The translations under genes were made by a program, and so were the position numbers. Source: Paenibacillus sp. P25 (GTDB lineage: Bacteria; Bacillota; Bacilli; Paenibacillales; NBRC-103111). From it: DNA of 64,000 bases. The notes under the pieces were generated by a model that was given only the letters and a program-made list of their open reading frames with translations, made no database searches and was not told the origin of the DNA. Where the stretch lies: positions 6,262,001 through 6,326,000 of the forward strand of contig CP085629.1 in NCBI GenBank assembly GCA_024704175.1, given 5' to 3'. Below, piece after piece: positions 45,982-57,344 of the stretch (position 1 is the stretch's first letter; each line of letters opens with the position of its first letter).

Positions 45982-48506
45982 TTATTTCAAAAGCCGGCTC
46001 AGCAGTTGTACGAATTCCGCCCGTGTAGCCTGCTGGTCGGGACGGAACGACCCGTCCGCATAGCCGATAATCCAGCCTTCCATTTTCATCTGCTTCAGCA
46101 GACCGATGCCCCAGTACGATTCATCCACATCGGTAAAAGGAACAGCGCCCCGCAGCTTGCCGGTCATGTTCATACTGCGCGCCAGCATGGCCGTCATCTC
46201 CATCCGGCTGACCGGCTGATCAGGGGCAAAGCCGCCGTCCGGGTACCCGTCGATGATACCGGCTTGCGACGCCTTGGCGATATAGCCATAGGCCCAGTGG
46301 TCCGCGACCAGATCGGAATAACCGATGCTGCGCTGCTTCGTGAGCTTAAAGGCCCTCGCGATCACTGCCGTCGCTTCAGCCCGGGTGATAGGCCGGTCCG
46401 GCTGGAACGTATAGTTGCCGTAACCGTCGATCACCTGACGCCCGGTCAGCTTCAGGATGGCATCCTGGGCCCAGTGCCCCTTAATATCCGTGAACCCGCC
46501 GACGAGAGGGGTTGCCGTGACCTTAAACTGATACATCTGATCGTCGAATACGGTATCGGTCGTCAGCTTCACGTAATAAGAGCCGGGCCCAAACCTGCCG
46601 GAAAGCTGCAGGCGGGAAGACGGCGGACTGTTCATAGAGCCCGAGATGGATTTCAGACTTCCGTCATACAGTCCTGCGTACAGCGTAACCGAAGAGGGAA
46701 TATCCGTAACATCGATACGAACCAGGCTTTCCTCGTCCACCCGGAATTGGAACCAGTCGGCGTCATCGCTTTTATCCAGCGACCCGTTGTAAGGCGTATC
46801 CAAGGAGACCGCGGTTGCCTGGTACGGCCGGTTGTTCGGCTCGTTCGGGTCAATCAGCTTGGCGTTGTATTCGATGGACAGCGTATATTCGCCCGCTACC
46901 GGGTTGGCGTAATCCTTCACATTGCTTACACGGATATAGTAGCTGCCCGGAAATACCTCCGGAAGATTCAGGCTTTCCTCGACGCCGTCATCCCCTTGGT
47001 CCACGGTGACCGCCTTCTCCCCTTGGCGCTGCACGAGCAGAACAGGGTCAATCCGGGCCGTATCGGTGTTGACCCGGATGCGGAGCGAGCCAGACTCCGT
47101 AATCGGCGGCTCGAACCAATCGACATCATTATATTGATGAAATGTCCCAGTGATGGTTTGGGTTCGGGCCGGCAAGCACGTAAGCCATATACTGCTTATC
47201 GTTGTCCTCGTACGGATCCTTGTAAATTTCAAAGGAAGTCGTCAGCTGATATGGCGTCTCCGCCGTACGGTCTGCGGTCACTCAGCTGGAGCTGAAGGTA
47301 GCTGCGTCCTTTCGTTACTTTAAGCGGCACGGTTTGTCCGCCTTGCACCGTCTTACTCGTCAATTTGCCGGAGGCATCCGTATGCTGGACGTTCACGCTC
47401 AAGCTCGAATCCAGATCGAGCGCCACGTTGACCGTTCCGTCGTAAGCGGCATCGACATAATACCAATCCTGGTCGGCGCCGCCGCTGAAGGAGGCCGAAA
47501 TCTTCTTGCTGATCGAGATGGCCTTGGCTTGATCCTTGCGGTTGTTGGGCTCGTACATATCGGCAAGATAGGTCTCCTTCATCAGCCGGTCGACTCTCAG
47601 GAGCCCGTAGCCGGAGGTGGAATCCCACCCGCGTCCGCCCAGATCGTCGGCCGTTTGGCGAATCATCTGGCGGATCTGATACGGTTTCATTTCCGGATGC
47701 TTGCCCCAATAGAGCGCAGCAGCAGCAGCAACCTGCGGAGCCGCCATCGAGGTGCCGTCCTTGTATTCGTAGTCCCCGCCCTTGGCAGTGGTAAATACAT
47801 CCCAAGGCGCCACCACGTCAATCTCCGGCCCCGTATTGGACCGGACATCTACCGTACCGTCCGAATCCACACCGCCGACGGCAAGAACCGTAGGATAAGC
47901 GGCGGGATATTTAACCCGGTTGCCTTCGTTGCCGGTGGCGACCACTAGAAGAACGTCCCGCTCCTCGGCATAACGAACGATATCGCTCATATAAGAAGAG
48001 TATTTGTTCAGACCCAGAGACAGCACCACAATTTTCGCCCCATGGTCCACGGCATAGCGAATGCCTTCTCCGAGCTTCTGTTCCCCCCGGAGCCGTCGGA
48101 TTCGAGCGCCTTCACCGGCATGAGCTTCGCTTTCCACAGCATACCGGCGACTCCCCGGTCATTGCCGCCGACCGCCGCAATAATGCCGGCTACATTCGTA
48201 CCGTGCCCGTTATCGTCCTGCGGAGGCAGCTTCGGGTTGACCAGATTGACACCTGGCACCAGATTCGCCTTCAGGTCAGGATGGTTCAAATCGATCCCCG
48301 TGTCCACGATCGCAATGACCATATCCCGGTTCTCCTGCGCCGTATCCCAGGCTTCGCTCATATGAATTTGCTGCAAATACGTCTGTTTCTCATAAAACGG
48401 ATCGTTGGTCCGCGGCTCCCAAGGCCGTGCCGCCCATAGTAAGAAGAAGAATAAGGCTCAAGAACGCGAATACGGCGGACATCGTCATTCCAGTATGTAT
48501 CTTCAT
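45982..48506 (-). CDS. SLH-anchored subtilisin-like serine protease (about four frame disruptions)
   Basis: Secreted S8 peptidase of about 840 residues. It has a signal peptide from ATG 48506 (KIHTGMTMSAVFAFLSLILLL), then the catalytic triad: Asp in AIVDTGIDLNHPDL, His in DNGHGTNVAG, Ser in DGTSMAAPQVAAAAALYW. Two pre-peptidase-C-like beta domains follow (DQDWYYVDAAYDGTVNV; DDADWFQFRVDEESLVRIDV). Three C-terminal SLH domains close the protein (FTDIKGHWAQDAI, YSDLVADHWAYGYIAKA, FTDVDESYWGIGLLKQM). Frame changes lie near 48420, 48085 (C6 run), 47245 and 47170. Repairing the second gives GEQKLGEGIRYAVDHGAKI. Because all catalytic and anchoring parts are intact, errors are more likely than decay, though four breaks leave doubt. 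Confidence 0.82.
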
Positions 48507-48545
48507 AACCTTAAGTCCTTTGTCCATATTTCATTCCATTACCTC

Positions 48546-48574
48546 ATTCTATGCTTTTAGGACAAACCCTGCAA
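48546..48574 (-). promoter_or_regulatory. Candidate SigA promoter of the S8 protease gene
   Basis: TTGCAG (48569-48574), a 17-bp spacer and TAGAAT (48546-48551) on the minus strand, 40 bp before the start. The -35 is weak. Confidence 0.35.
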
Positions 48575-48702
48575 CTGGAATTGACAACCTTTTTCAAACC
48601 AGGATAAACGGCTGTGCCATCCATATCTTACAAGGGCCGGCGCGTTTATCAAGTTTGATGCAAAGCAACAGGGTATGGAAAAGTTACCCTTTCTTATCAA
48701 AC

Positions 48703-48743
48703 GAAAAAAAGCCCGGAACCCTTCATCCGAAGGAGAACCGGGC
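48703..48743 (-). terminator. Terminator of the nuo operon
   Basis: A 6-bp GC stem GCCCGG/CCGGGC around a 21-nt loop that itself pairs (CCTTC/GAAGG), followed by seven T on the minus strand, 19 bp after the nuoN stop. Confidence 0.85.
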
Positions 48744-48761
48744 CTGTGACGGACCAACCGT

Positions 48762-50277
48762 TTAACTGAACATGAACAGATCGCGCGACAACGAGAAAAT
48801 CCGCTCGATATAGCCAAGCACCCACTGCGGTGCCAGGCCGAGAATCACGCTCGCCCCCGCACATAGCCACAGGGTGATGCCCAGCGGCAGAGGCACCTTC
48901 ACGGCCATCGACTCATAATCGCTGCGCATGAACATCTGCCGGATGAAGCCGAAGTAATAATAATAGGAAACGACGCTCGTGGCGATCATGACGGCGACCA
49001 GCCAGTAATGCATCGTTTGGATGGCGCCCATCATAATATACAGTTTACCGAAGAACCCGCCGGAGACCGGCAGTCCCGCAAGCGAAAGCACCAGCAGAAC
49101 GGTTGCGATCGCCGTTCCCGGAGCCCGGTAATAGAGCCCCGCCAGCCCCTTCATCTCCTCATCGCCGGTCGAGCCCTCCATAATCATGATTACCGCGAAG
49201 ATCCCGATGTTCATGAACAGGTAGGCGATCAGGTAAAACGCGAACTCCGAGAAGTTGGAATAATGCATCATCGAGAACTGCACGGCGATCGGTACCAGCA
49301 AATAACCGGAATTCGCTACTCCGGAGTAAGCCATGAGCCGCTTCAGGTTCGTCTGCCGCAGGGCGACGACATTGCCCGCGATCATGGCGGCCGCCGCTAC
49401 CACCATCATGGCCGTCAGCACGTCCTCATGGAAAGGTGTCTGCATGAGATCGCCGACTGCGAAAATCCCGTACATCATGCGGAACAGGATAGCGAAAGCC
49501 GCCGCCTTGGACACTACGGCCAGAAAAGCCGTAATCGGTGTCGGCGAGCCTTGATACACATCCGGTGCCCACATATGAAACGGGGTCGCGGCGATTTTGA
49601 ATCCGAAGCCCGCGAGCAGCAGGAAGAAGCTGAGGTACATTAAGGGCCGCAGCGTCGCCGCGTTCTGGCCGAGGGCCGTATTGATTTCGCCGATGGCCGT
49701 CGAGCCCGTCATGCCGTACAGGAACGACATCCCGTACAAAATCACCGCCGAGGAGATGCCGCCGAGCACAATATACTTGAAGGCCCCTTCATTGGACTGC
49801 AGATGCTTCTTACGCATGCCGACCAGAATATAAGACGTGATGCTGAGCAGCTCCAGCCCCACGAACAGGGTGATCAAATCGCCGGAGGACGCCATGATCA
49901 TCCCGCCGAGCGTTGCCGGCAGCAGCAGGTAATAATATTCACCGATATGAGGAACTTCGTCCTCTTTCACCGAGCCGATGCTCATCAGGGTAATTAAACC
50001 GGCCCCGGTAAGCAGAATCAGCTTCAGAATATTCGCGAAATCATCGATCCGGTAGCTGAACTGCAGCAACTGCTTCGGTTCGGCCGGATTCAAATACGAG
50101 ACTACAAAAAAGGCGGAAATGACGATGCTGACCAGCGACAGCCAGCCCAGCCAGTTCCGGTCGGCCTGCTTTGGCAGCAAGCAGGTCCAAGAGCGATAGG
50201 ATGACGGCCGCAGCGACCAACGTCAGCTCCGGGGCCAGCAGTCCGAGATCATTCAGTCCGAGACGTATCGGTTCCAC
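48762..50277 (-). CDS. nuoN: Respiratory complex I subunit NuoN (one frame disruption)
   Basis: Antiporter-like proton-pumping membrane subunit with about 14 helices. Characteristic segments are GDLITLFVGLELLSITSYILVG, NEGAFKYIVLGGISSAVILYG (with a lumenal Lys), GFGFKIAATPFHMWAPDVYQGSPTPITAF and LKRLMAYSGVANSGYLLV. The start is ATG 50277, four bp after the nuoM stop. The frame changes near 50170: LGLLAPELTLVAAAVILSLLDLL continues as PKQADRNWLGWLSLVSIV. About 504 residues. Last gene of the operon. Confidence 0.9.
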
Positions 50278-50281
50278 CGGT

Positions 50282-51909
50282 CTAACCCCCTATCTTCGCT
50301 ACGCTATGAATGAATTGGTCGAAGTCGCTGACGGTTTGATGCAGCGGTTCGCTTAACACGCTGGGATAAATCCCGAGCACCACGATAAAAGCGACCAGCG
50401 TGATCATCGGAATCGCTTCGATCAGGCGCGCGTCGCGCATCTCCGGCGACTCCCCTTCAGCGGCCCGTAAGTGATGCCGAGAATACCGCGCAGCACATAC
50501 ACCGCCGTAAGGATGATCCCAAGCGTACCGACAGCCGTGATGACCGGGTGCGTTTGGAACAGGCCCAGGAAGGCAAGGAACTCGCTGATGAAGCCGGATA
50601 AGCCCGGCGTCCCGAGCGAAGCCATACCGGATACGAGCAGGATGCCGGAGATGAACGGAATCGACTTGGCCAGGCCGCCGAGATGGTCCAGCTCCGTTGT
50701 CTGGGTCCGCTCATAAATGCTTCCGACCAAGAGAAACATGAGCGCCGAGATCAAACCGTGAGAGACGAGCTGGAATACGGCCCCTTCGAGGCCCGTCGTA
50801 TTGAACGCCGCAATCCCGAGCAGCACGATGCCCATATGGCTGATACTGGAATAGGCGAGGACCAGCTTGAACTCCTTTTGCACAAAGGCCAGCACGGCCC
50901 CATATAGAATATTGATTACACCGAGTATCGCCAGAACGCTCGCCCAAGCCGTCGCCTCCTTCGGGAAGAGCAGAATGCCGAAGCGGATCAGGCCGTAAGC
51001 ACCCATCTTGAGCAAAATGCCCGAGTGAATCATAACGATCGAAGGGGGCGCCTCCGTATGTACTTTAAGCATCCAGGTATGGAACGGAAAGATCGGAAGC
51101 TTGATGCCGAAGGCAACGAGCAGCAGAAGGAACACCGTCCATTTCATCGCACTGCTGAGGAAGAACGGATTGCCTTCCAGATCCCCCTGAGTGACGTAAG
51201 ACTGCGCATTCTGGAACAGATTTTCCGTAATGACGCTCAGGTCGCCGGAATAGTGGACCGACACGCCGTTACCGGCCGCCGTCTGGCCGAAGCCCGCAGT
51301 GCTCACAAGAATAATGAAGGCGATGAGCATGATAGCCGAGCCCACCCCGTTGTAAAGCAGGAACTTACCCGCCGCCCGCTCCCTGTCTTTATAACCCCAA
51401 ATGCCGATCAGGAAGAACGTCGGAATAATGGTCAGCTCGAAGAACACGAAGAACAGGAACAAATCCTGGGCCATGAACACACCGAACATCCCGGTCTCCA
51501 GCAGCAGGAAGAGGATGAAGTACGATTTCCAGCGCTTTTTGATATATACCGAAGCCAGAGCCGCCATCGTCCCCACCAAAGCCGTCAGGAAGATCAGCGG
51601 AAGCGACAGGCCGTCCACCGCAAGTGAATAATCGAATTGGAAAAAGAACGACGTCAGCTGGCTTAACCCCTGGGTTTCCTTGTTGAGCGGCACCATAATC
51701 CAAGGCACCTGCTCCTTGAACTGCATGCCCTCCAGGTTTTGATTGAATGCGGCGTAAAGCCATGCCGATAAAACCAGCGGGATGAGCGTAACGAGAATCG
51801 CCGTGGTTTTGATCCATTGTCCCTTGTGACCAGGCATAAAGGCGAGAATCAGCACGCCAAGGAGCGGGGACAAGGCGATGAGAGATAAAATCGGTATGTT
51901 ATCCGGCAT
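50282..51909 (-). CDS. nuoM: Respiratory complex I subunit NuoM (one frame disruption)
   Basis: Antiporter-like proton-pumping subunit. Motifs include FFVFFELTIIPTFFLIGIWG, AFGIKLPIFPFHTWMLKVHTEAPPSIVMIHSGILLKMGAYGLIRF, KEFKLVLAYSSISHMGIVLLG and GLSGFISEFLAFLG. The frame breaks at the CCCC run 50452-50455. One added G on the coding strand gives LKGESPEMRDARLIEAIPM and continues through LVAFIVVLGIYPSVLSEPLH to a stop at 50282, for 542 residues. ATG 51909 follows GGAGG and overlaps the nuoL 3' end. Confidence 0.92.
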
Positions 51910-53786
51910 GGATGAACCTCCTTCCCGCAACCGCCAGCACCAGAATCAGCAGGCCGAGCAAGGTGACCAGACCGTAGCTTTGCACTTGCCCGTTTTGCAG
52001 GCGGGAGCCGAGTCTTCCCATCCCCGTTACGGCCATCGCGGTCAGACGCACCACCCCATCCACGATATAGACGTCAAACAGGTGAAGCACCAGACCTAAG
52101 CCCTGCAGTGGTTTTGCAAAAATATAGTGATAAAACTCGTCGACGTAATATTTGCGGTTCAAGACGCGATACAACCCAGGTGCCCCCACTACGAACGATT
52201 CCGCTGAGAAAGTACGTTTGACATAAACCAGATACCCCAGCCCGATGCCGAGCAATCCGACCAGATTGGACAGAATGATCACGACCCAATTCGCATGCTC
52301 CGCTTCCTCGTGACCGGTCAGCCAGCCGCCGAGCCACGGATTGAACGGCGTGAACACAAAGCCCGCCACTACCGCCAGCACCGCGAGTACAATCAGAGGA
52401 AACGTCATGGAACCCGGCGATTCGTGAACATGCTCCTGCCGCCCTCTCGGTTTGCCCGTGAAGACCAGGAAGAAGAGCCTCGACATATAGAAGGCTGTGA
52501 AAAAAGCCGCAATCAAGCCTACCCAGAACAGCACTGCGTTATTGGCATACGCTTCGGCAAGAATCGCATCCTTGGACCAGAAGCCCGACAAGGGGAAAAT
52601 GCCGCTGAGCGCAAGCGTCCCAATGGCGAACGTCCAGGCCGTGATTTTCATTTTGCTGCCGACGCCGCCCATTTCGTGAATATCCTGCGTATGTACTGCG
52701 TGAATCACACTGCCGGCTCCAAGGAATAACAGCGCCTTGAAGAACGCATGCGTAAATAGGTGGAAAATGCCCGCCGTATAAGCCACGGTCGTTCCAATGC
52801 CCAGGGCCATCATCATATAGCCGAGCTGGCTTACCGTAGAGTAGGCAAGAATGCGTTTGATATCATTCTGCGCCGTACCGATCGTGGCTGCGAATATAGC
52901 GGTGAAGGCCCCGATCGTAGCCACAACGGCCAGAGCCGTAGGTGAGGCGGTAAAAATATCGAACGTCCGCGCCACCAGATACACGCCTGCCGCTACCATT
53001 GTCGCTGCGTGGATAAGCGCACTGATCGGCGTCGGGCCTTCCATCGCATCCGGAAGCCAGGTATGGAGCGGGAACTGGCCGGACTTGCCGACTGCTCCGA
53101 CAAAGATCAGGATGGCAATCCAGGTGACGACATCGCCGGAGATTTTACCGGAGGAAAATGCATTCTGAATGGAGATGAAATCAAGCGAATGGTCCGGCAT
53201 GTTCCAGAACAGCAGCAGGATTGCGATGAACAGTCCGACATCCCCGATCCGGGTGACGATGAACGCTTTTTTCGCCGCGGCTCTGGCTTCGGGTTTAAAA
53301 TACCAGAACCCGACGAGCAGGAAGGAACAGACGCCGACCAGCTCCCAGAAGATGTACAGCTCGACCAGGTTTGCCGAAATGACGAGGCCCAGCATGGAAA
53401 AGGTAAACAAAGCGATGTAAGCGAAAAACACGTTGATCCGTTCGTCGCCATGCATATACCCTGTAGAGTAAATGTTAACGAGCAAGCTGACGAGCGTCAC
53501 GATTACGAGCATCAGCGCGTTCAGGTTCGTCACTTCATAGCCCATCGTCAGCGTGAAATCGCCCAGGTGAATCCACTGCAAATTGTTCCACGTGAAATCT
53601 TCGACCTGTCCCCCGATCCGCTCCCAGAAGATCAGCACGGACAAGACGAAAGACGCGAAGACGGCCACAATGCTGATGTAGGCGCCCGCCTCCCGTAGTT
53701 GGCGTCCCACCGCCGTTAGAACCAGAAACGACAGCAAGCGGAAACAACGGGATAAGCCAGGCGTATTGCGAATAAGCCGATGTCAT
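51899..53786 (-). CDS. nuoL: Respiratory complex I subunit NuoL (one frame disruption)
   Basis: Largest antiporter-like subunit, with the long lateral helix at the C-terminus. It begins TSAYSQYAWLIPLFPL, then the frame changes near 53735 and continues LSFLVLTAVGRQL. Motifs: ELYIFWELVGVCSFLLVGFWY, GKSGQFPLHTWLPDAMEGPTPISALIHAATMVAAGVYLVAR, DIKRILAYSTVSQLGYMM and KALLFLGAGSVIHAVHTQDI. About 628 residues after one base is removed. It is separated from nuoK by about 100 bp containing a hairpin. Confidence 0.92.
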
Positions 53787-53808
53787 GTGCTTAAGTCCTC
53801 CTTAAGAG

Positions 53809-53840
53809 TCTGCTTGAGGCCCTCGGGCCTTGTCAGCAGA
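53809..53840 (-). repeat. Intercistronic hairpin between nuoK and nuoL
   Basis: Outer arms TCTGCT/AGCAGA and inner arms AGGCCC/GGGCCT nest with a 2-nt loop. It has no T-run, so it is more likely an mRNA processing or stability element than a terminator. Confidence 0.55.
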
Positions 53841-53890
53841 GAGATGTTCCGACCGTCCGGCGCCAAGGCCCCTGGTTATCGGCAAAGCCC

Positions 53891-54208
53891 CTAGCGCTTC
53901 ATCGAATCCATCTCGTTCACGTCCGTTGTTCCTTTATTGCGGTACAAGGCGATAAGTAGTGCAATGCCGACCGCCGCCTCCGCCGCCGCCACCGTAATAT
54001 TGAACAGGGAGAAAATTTGCCCGGTCAGGCCCGGCTTCACGCCGAATTTCGAGAAAGCGACCAAATTCAGATTGACCGCATTCAGCATCAGCTCGATCGA
54101 GAGCAGTACGATCACCGCATTCTTTTTGGAAAGCGCGCCGTACAGTCCGATACAGAATAAGATCGCCGCAAGCGTCAAATAAGGTGTTGCGAGTCCGGTT
54201 GCGCCCAT
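53891..54208 (-). CDS. nuoK: Respiratory complex I subunit NuoK
   Basis: Small membrane subunit with three helices. The 105-residue protein carries FCIGLYGALSKKNAVIVLLSIELMLNAVNLNLVAF with the two conserved membrane glutamates, and NITVAAAEAAVGIALLIALYR. It follows nuoJ by 3 bp. Intact. Confidence 0.96.
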   Translation of the reverse strand: MGATGLATPYLTLAAILFCIGLYGALSKKNAVIVLLSIELMLNAVNLNLVAFSKFGVKPGLTGQIFSLFNITVAAAEAAVGIALLIALYRNKGTTDVNEMDSMKR

Positions 54209-54211
54209 GCC

Positions 54212-54740
54212 TTAATCCTCCTCCCTCTTCGCTACGATGATCGCGCCGATGAAAGCGACGGTAAGCAGCACCGACATTAGCTCGAAAGGAAGAACATGGG
54301 CGTTAAACAGCAACTTGCCGATCTCGAGCGTGTTGTCTTGCACCTGGGGAAACTGGCCTGCGGGCAGTTCCGTCTTTTGAATCGCGTAGAAAATGATGCC
54401 GAACAAGCCCGCCGCCCCGACGAACAGCGGCCCGTTATGCCACGGCCGCTTCGGCTCTTCTTCCTCGCCCTCGCGGTGCTTCGTCATCATGATGCCGAAG
54501 ATCATCAGGATGGATATTGCTCCGGCATAAATCAGAATCTGAACGACCGCGACAAACTCCGCGTTCAGCACCACGTACAATCCGGCAAGGCTGATGAACG
54601 TCAGCGCCAGAGCCGTTACCATGTGCACCACCTTCGTGAAGCTGATCATGAAGATGGCGCCGCCGATGGCAAGCGGCCGCGCAGATGAAGAAGGCGATGT
54701 TCTCCCCGCTGGATAAGAAACTGACGATATTCCCGAGCAT
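54212..54740 (-). CDS. nuoJ: Respiratory complex I subunit NuoJ (one frame disruption)
   Basis: Membrane subunit with five helices. The start is ATG 54740 (LGNIVSFLSSGENIAFFICA); the frame changes near 54680 and continues AIGGAIFMISFTKVVHMVTALALTFISLAGLYVVLNAEFVAVVQILIYAGAISILMIFGIMM, the hallmark NuoJ segment. The C-terminus is FELMSVLLTVAFIGAIIVAKREED. About 175 residues. It directly follows nuoI. Confidence 0.9.
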
Positions 54741-54741
54741 A

Positions 54742-55185
54742 TTATTTCGCCCCGCCTTTCGGAAGCGCCGAATTGTTTTCTTTCCGCACGTTCGTGTTGT
54801 TCTCGTTCAGCCACTGCAGATTTTTGAACAAATCGTCGCGGCTGTAGGTGCTCAGCTCGAAGTTATTCGTCATTACGATCGCTTCGGTCGGACAAACCTC
54901 GGTGCACAAATCGCACAGAATGCAGATTTCGAAGTTGATATCGTACGTATCGATCACTTTGCCCTTCTTCTCCGGATCGGGGTTCGGTTTGCCGATCAGA
55001 TTGATGCACTCCGTCGGGCAAATGCGCGCGCACTGGTTGCAAACGATGCATTTCTCGGGATCAAAATGCTGAATGCCCCGGAAGCGGTCCGGCATTTCCA
55101 GAGGAACGTCGGGATACGCGTATGTGATTTTTTTCTGCGTCATGCTTTTCAGCGTCACGCCGAGACCTTTGATGATCCCTTTCAT
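54742..55185 (-). CDS. nuoI: Respiratory complex I iron-sulfur subunit NuoI
   Basis: Carries clusters N6a and N6b. The 147-residue protein has two complete four-cysteine motifs, CIVCNQCARICP and CILCDLCTEVCP, flanked by GIQHFDPEK and PTEAIVMTNNFELS. Intact. The start at ATG 55185 is behind an AAGGGTGA site. Confidence 0.96.
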   Translation of the reverse strand: MKGIIKGLGVTLKSMTQKKITYAYPDVPLEMPDRFRGIQHFDPEKCIVCNQCARICPTECINLIGKPNPDPEKKGKVIDTYDINFEICILCDLCTEVCPTEAIVMTNNFELSTYSRDDLFKNLQWLNENNTNVRKENNSALPKGGAK

Positions 55186-55227
55186 GTGATTCACCCTTTC
55201 GTCTTGAGCATCCGAAAGCCGGCCTTC

Positions 55228-56234
55228 TTACATCGCTATGGCCATATAAATCGCCGTAACGAAAATATTCACAAGCGCCAGCGGAAGAAGTACCTTCCAG
55301 CCGAGCCCCATCAATTGATCTACGCGGATCCGCGGCGCCGTCGCACGAATCCAGAACAAGAAGAACACCATGAAAGAAAATTTAAGCAGGAACCAGATCA
55401 AGCCCGGAATGAAATCCAGGAACGTGAACGGGGCATGCCATCCGCCCAGGAACAGCGTTGTGGTCAGGCCTGCGATAGCAAACACATATACATACTCCGC
55501 CAGCATAAAGAAGGCAAAACGGAAGCCGCTGTATTCCACGTGATAGCCTGCCACCAGCTCGGATTCGGCTTCCGGCAGGTCGAACGGCGTCCGGTTCAGC
55601 TCGGATACCGCCGCGATGATGAAGACGACGAAACCGATGATCTGCGGCAGGAAGTTCCAGTGCCAGAAGCCGCCGGCCTGCCCCTCCACGATGCGGTTCA
55701 AATTCATGCTTCCGGTCATCATCACGACGCCGACCACAGAGATGACGAGCGGGATTTCGTAACTGATCATCTGCGCGGCGGAGCGCATGCCTCCAAGCAA
55801 AGCGTATTTATTGTTGGAAGCCCAGCCTCCGAGCACAATCCCGATGGTGGAAATGCCGGACAAGGCGACGTAATACAGCACGCCTACGTTCAGATCCGTA
55901 CTGATCAGCCGGTCGCTGTAAGGGATGGCCGCGATCACGGTGAACGCCGGGATAAAGGTAATGACCGGGGCCAGGATGAAGAGCTCCCGTTCCGCTTTGC
56001 GCGGAATCGTATCCTCTTTAATCAGAAGCTTAAGGACGTCCGCAACCGTTTGAAGCAGACCGAGCGGGCCCGTACGGTTCGGCCCGATCCGCACTGCATC
56101 CATCCGATGACTTTGCGTTCAAAATAGATTGCGTAGGTCACGAAGCCCAGAACCACCAGAAGCAGGACGATGCCCCAAGCCAGGAAAATCGCAAAATTCA
56201 CCCACGTTAACGGCGCATGCAGTAAATCCGGCAT
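55228..56234 (-). CDS. nuoH: Respiratory complex I subunit NuoH (one frame disruption)
   Basis: Membrane subunit at the quinone-binding interface. It starts PDLLHAPLTWVNFAIFLAWGIVLLLVVLGFVTYAIYFERKVIGWMQ. One base is missing near 56103; restoring it gives QVRIGPNRTGPLGLLQTVADVLKLLIKED. Later segments are ISELNRTPFDLPEAESELVAGYHVEYSG-type (here VSELNRTPFDLPEAESELVAGY) and ATAPRIRVDQLMGLGWK. Restored length is 335 residues. The ATG overlaps the nuoD stop by one base (TGATG). Confidence 0.92.
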
Positions 56235-57338
56235 CAGCAGTCCACCTCCCCTACGACGATATCCACACCGCCGAGAATCGTGATCAGGTTGGTCATCGTT
56301 TCCCCGACCAGCAGACTTCGGCAGGATTTGCAGATTGACAAAGGAAGGCCTGCGGAACTTGAGCCGGTAAGGCTTATCCTTGCCTTTTGAGATAATATGG
56401 CGACCGATTTCCCCGCGTGGCGACTCAATGGCGGCGTACACCTCCCCTTCCGGCGGCCGGATAACACGGGGCGCTTTGCCCATGATTTCGCCGCCTTCCG
56501 GAAACTGCTCCACCGCCTGCTCCAGAATGCGAAGGGATTGGCGGATTTCTTCCAGCCGGATCAAATAGCGGTCATAGCAATCGCCGTTCGTACCGACCGG
56601 CACATCGAATTCGAACCGGTTGTACAAGCTGTAAGGCTGGTCTTTTCTCAGATCCCACTTCACCCCGGTGCAGCGAAGATTGGCGCCGCTTAAGCCGTAA
56701 GCAATCGCCGTCTCGGCATCATACTTGCCGATGCCTTGGATCCTGGCAAGGAATATCTCGTTGCCGCTGACCAGATTGTTGTATTCCTCCAGCTTTTCTT
56801 TCATATAAGGAATGAAATCGCGGACCTTTTGAATCCAGCCTTCGGGCGCGTCCCATTTGACCCCGCCCACCCGCATGTAATTGTAGGTCAACCGGGCACC
56901 GCACAATTCGTTAAACAAGTTGATGATGATTTCCCGGTCGCGGAAGGCGTACAGAAACGGGCTCATGGCCCCGATATCGAGCAAATAAGTGCCCCACCAA
57001 ACCATGTGGCTCGCAATCCGCTGCAGTTCCATCACGATCAACCGCAAGAACTCGGCCCGCTCCGGAATTTCAAGGCCCATCAGCCTTTCCACAGCGTTAA
57101 CCAGCACGTAGTTGTTGGTCATAGCCGAAACGTAATCCATCCGGTCGGTATAAGGTATGATTTGCGTGTAGGTCAGGTTTTCCGCCAGCTTCTCCGTTCC
57201 CCGGTGAAGATAACCCATCACAGGGTCGGCATGCGTGATGATCTCGCCGTCCAGTTTGACGACGATCCGGAACACACCGTGCGTACTCGGATGCTGAGGT
57301 CCTACGTTTAAGAGCAGTTCTTCCGTTCTAATACTCAA
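56234..57338 (-). CDS. nuoD: Respiratory complex I 49-kDa-type subunit NuoD (one frame disruption)
   Basis: Peripheral-arm quinone-site subunit. It starts SIRTEELLLNVGPQHPSTHGVFRIVVKLDGE, with the conserved GPQHPSTHG loop, then GYLHRGTEKLAE, MVWWGTYLLDIGAMSPFLYAFR and ESPRGEIGRHIISKG. An extra base near 56310 shifts the frame; removing it restores FVNLQILPK..LLVGETMTNLITILGGVDIVVGEVDC and a stop overlapping nuoH, for 367 residues. Confidence 0.93.
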
Positions 57339-57344
57339 GCGTCA

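Noticed and set aside
54685..56127. 480-codon plus-strand frame opposite nuoH and nuoI
   Set aside because: It lies across well-supported nuo genes on the other strand and has a composition typical of antisense frames (Arg/His/Gln rich).
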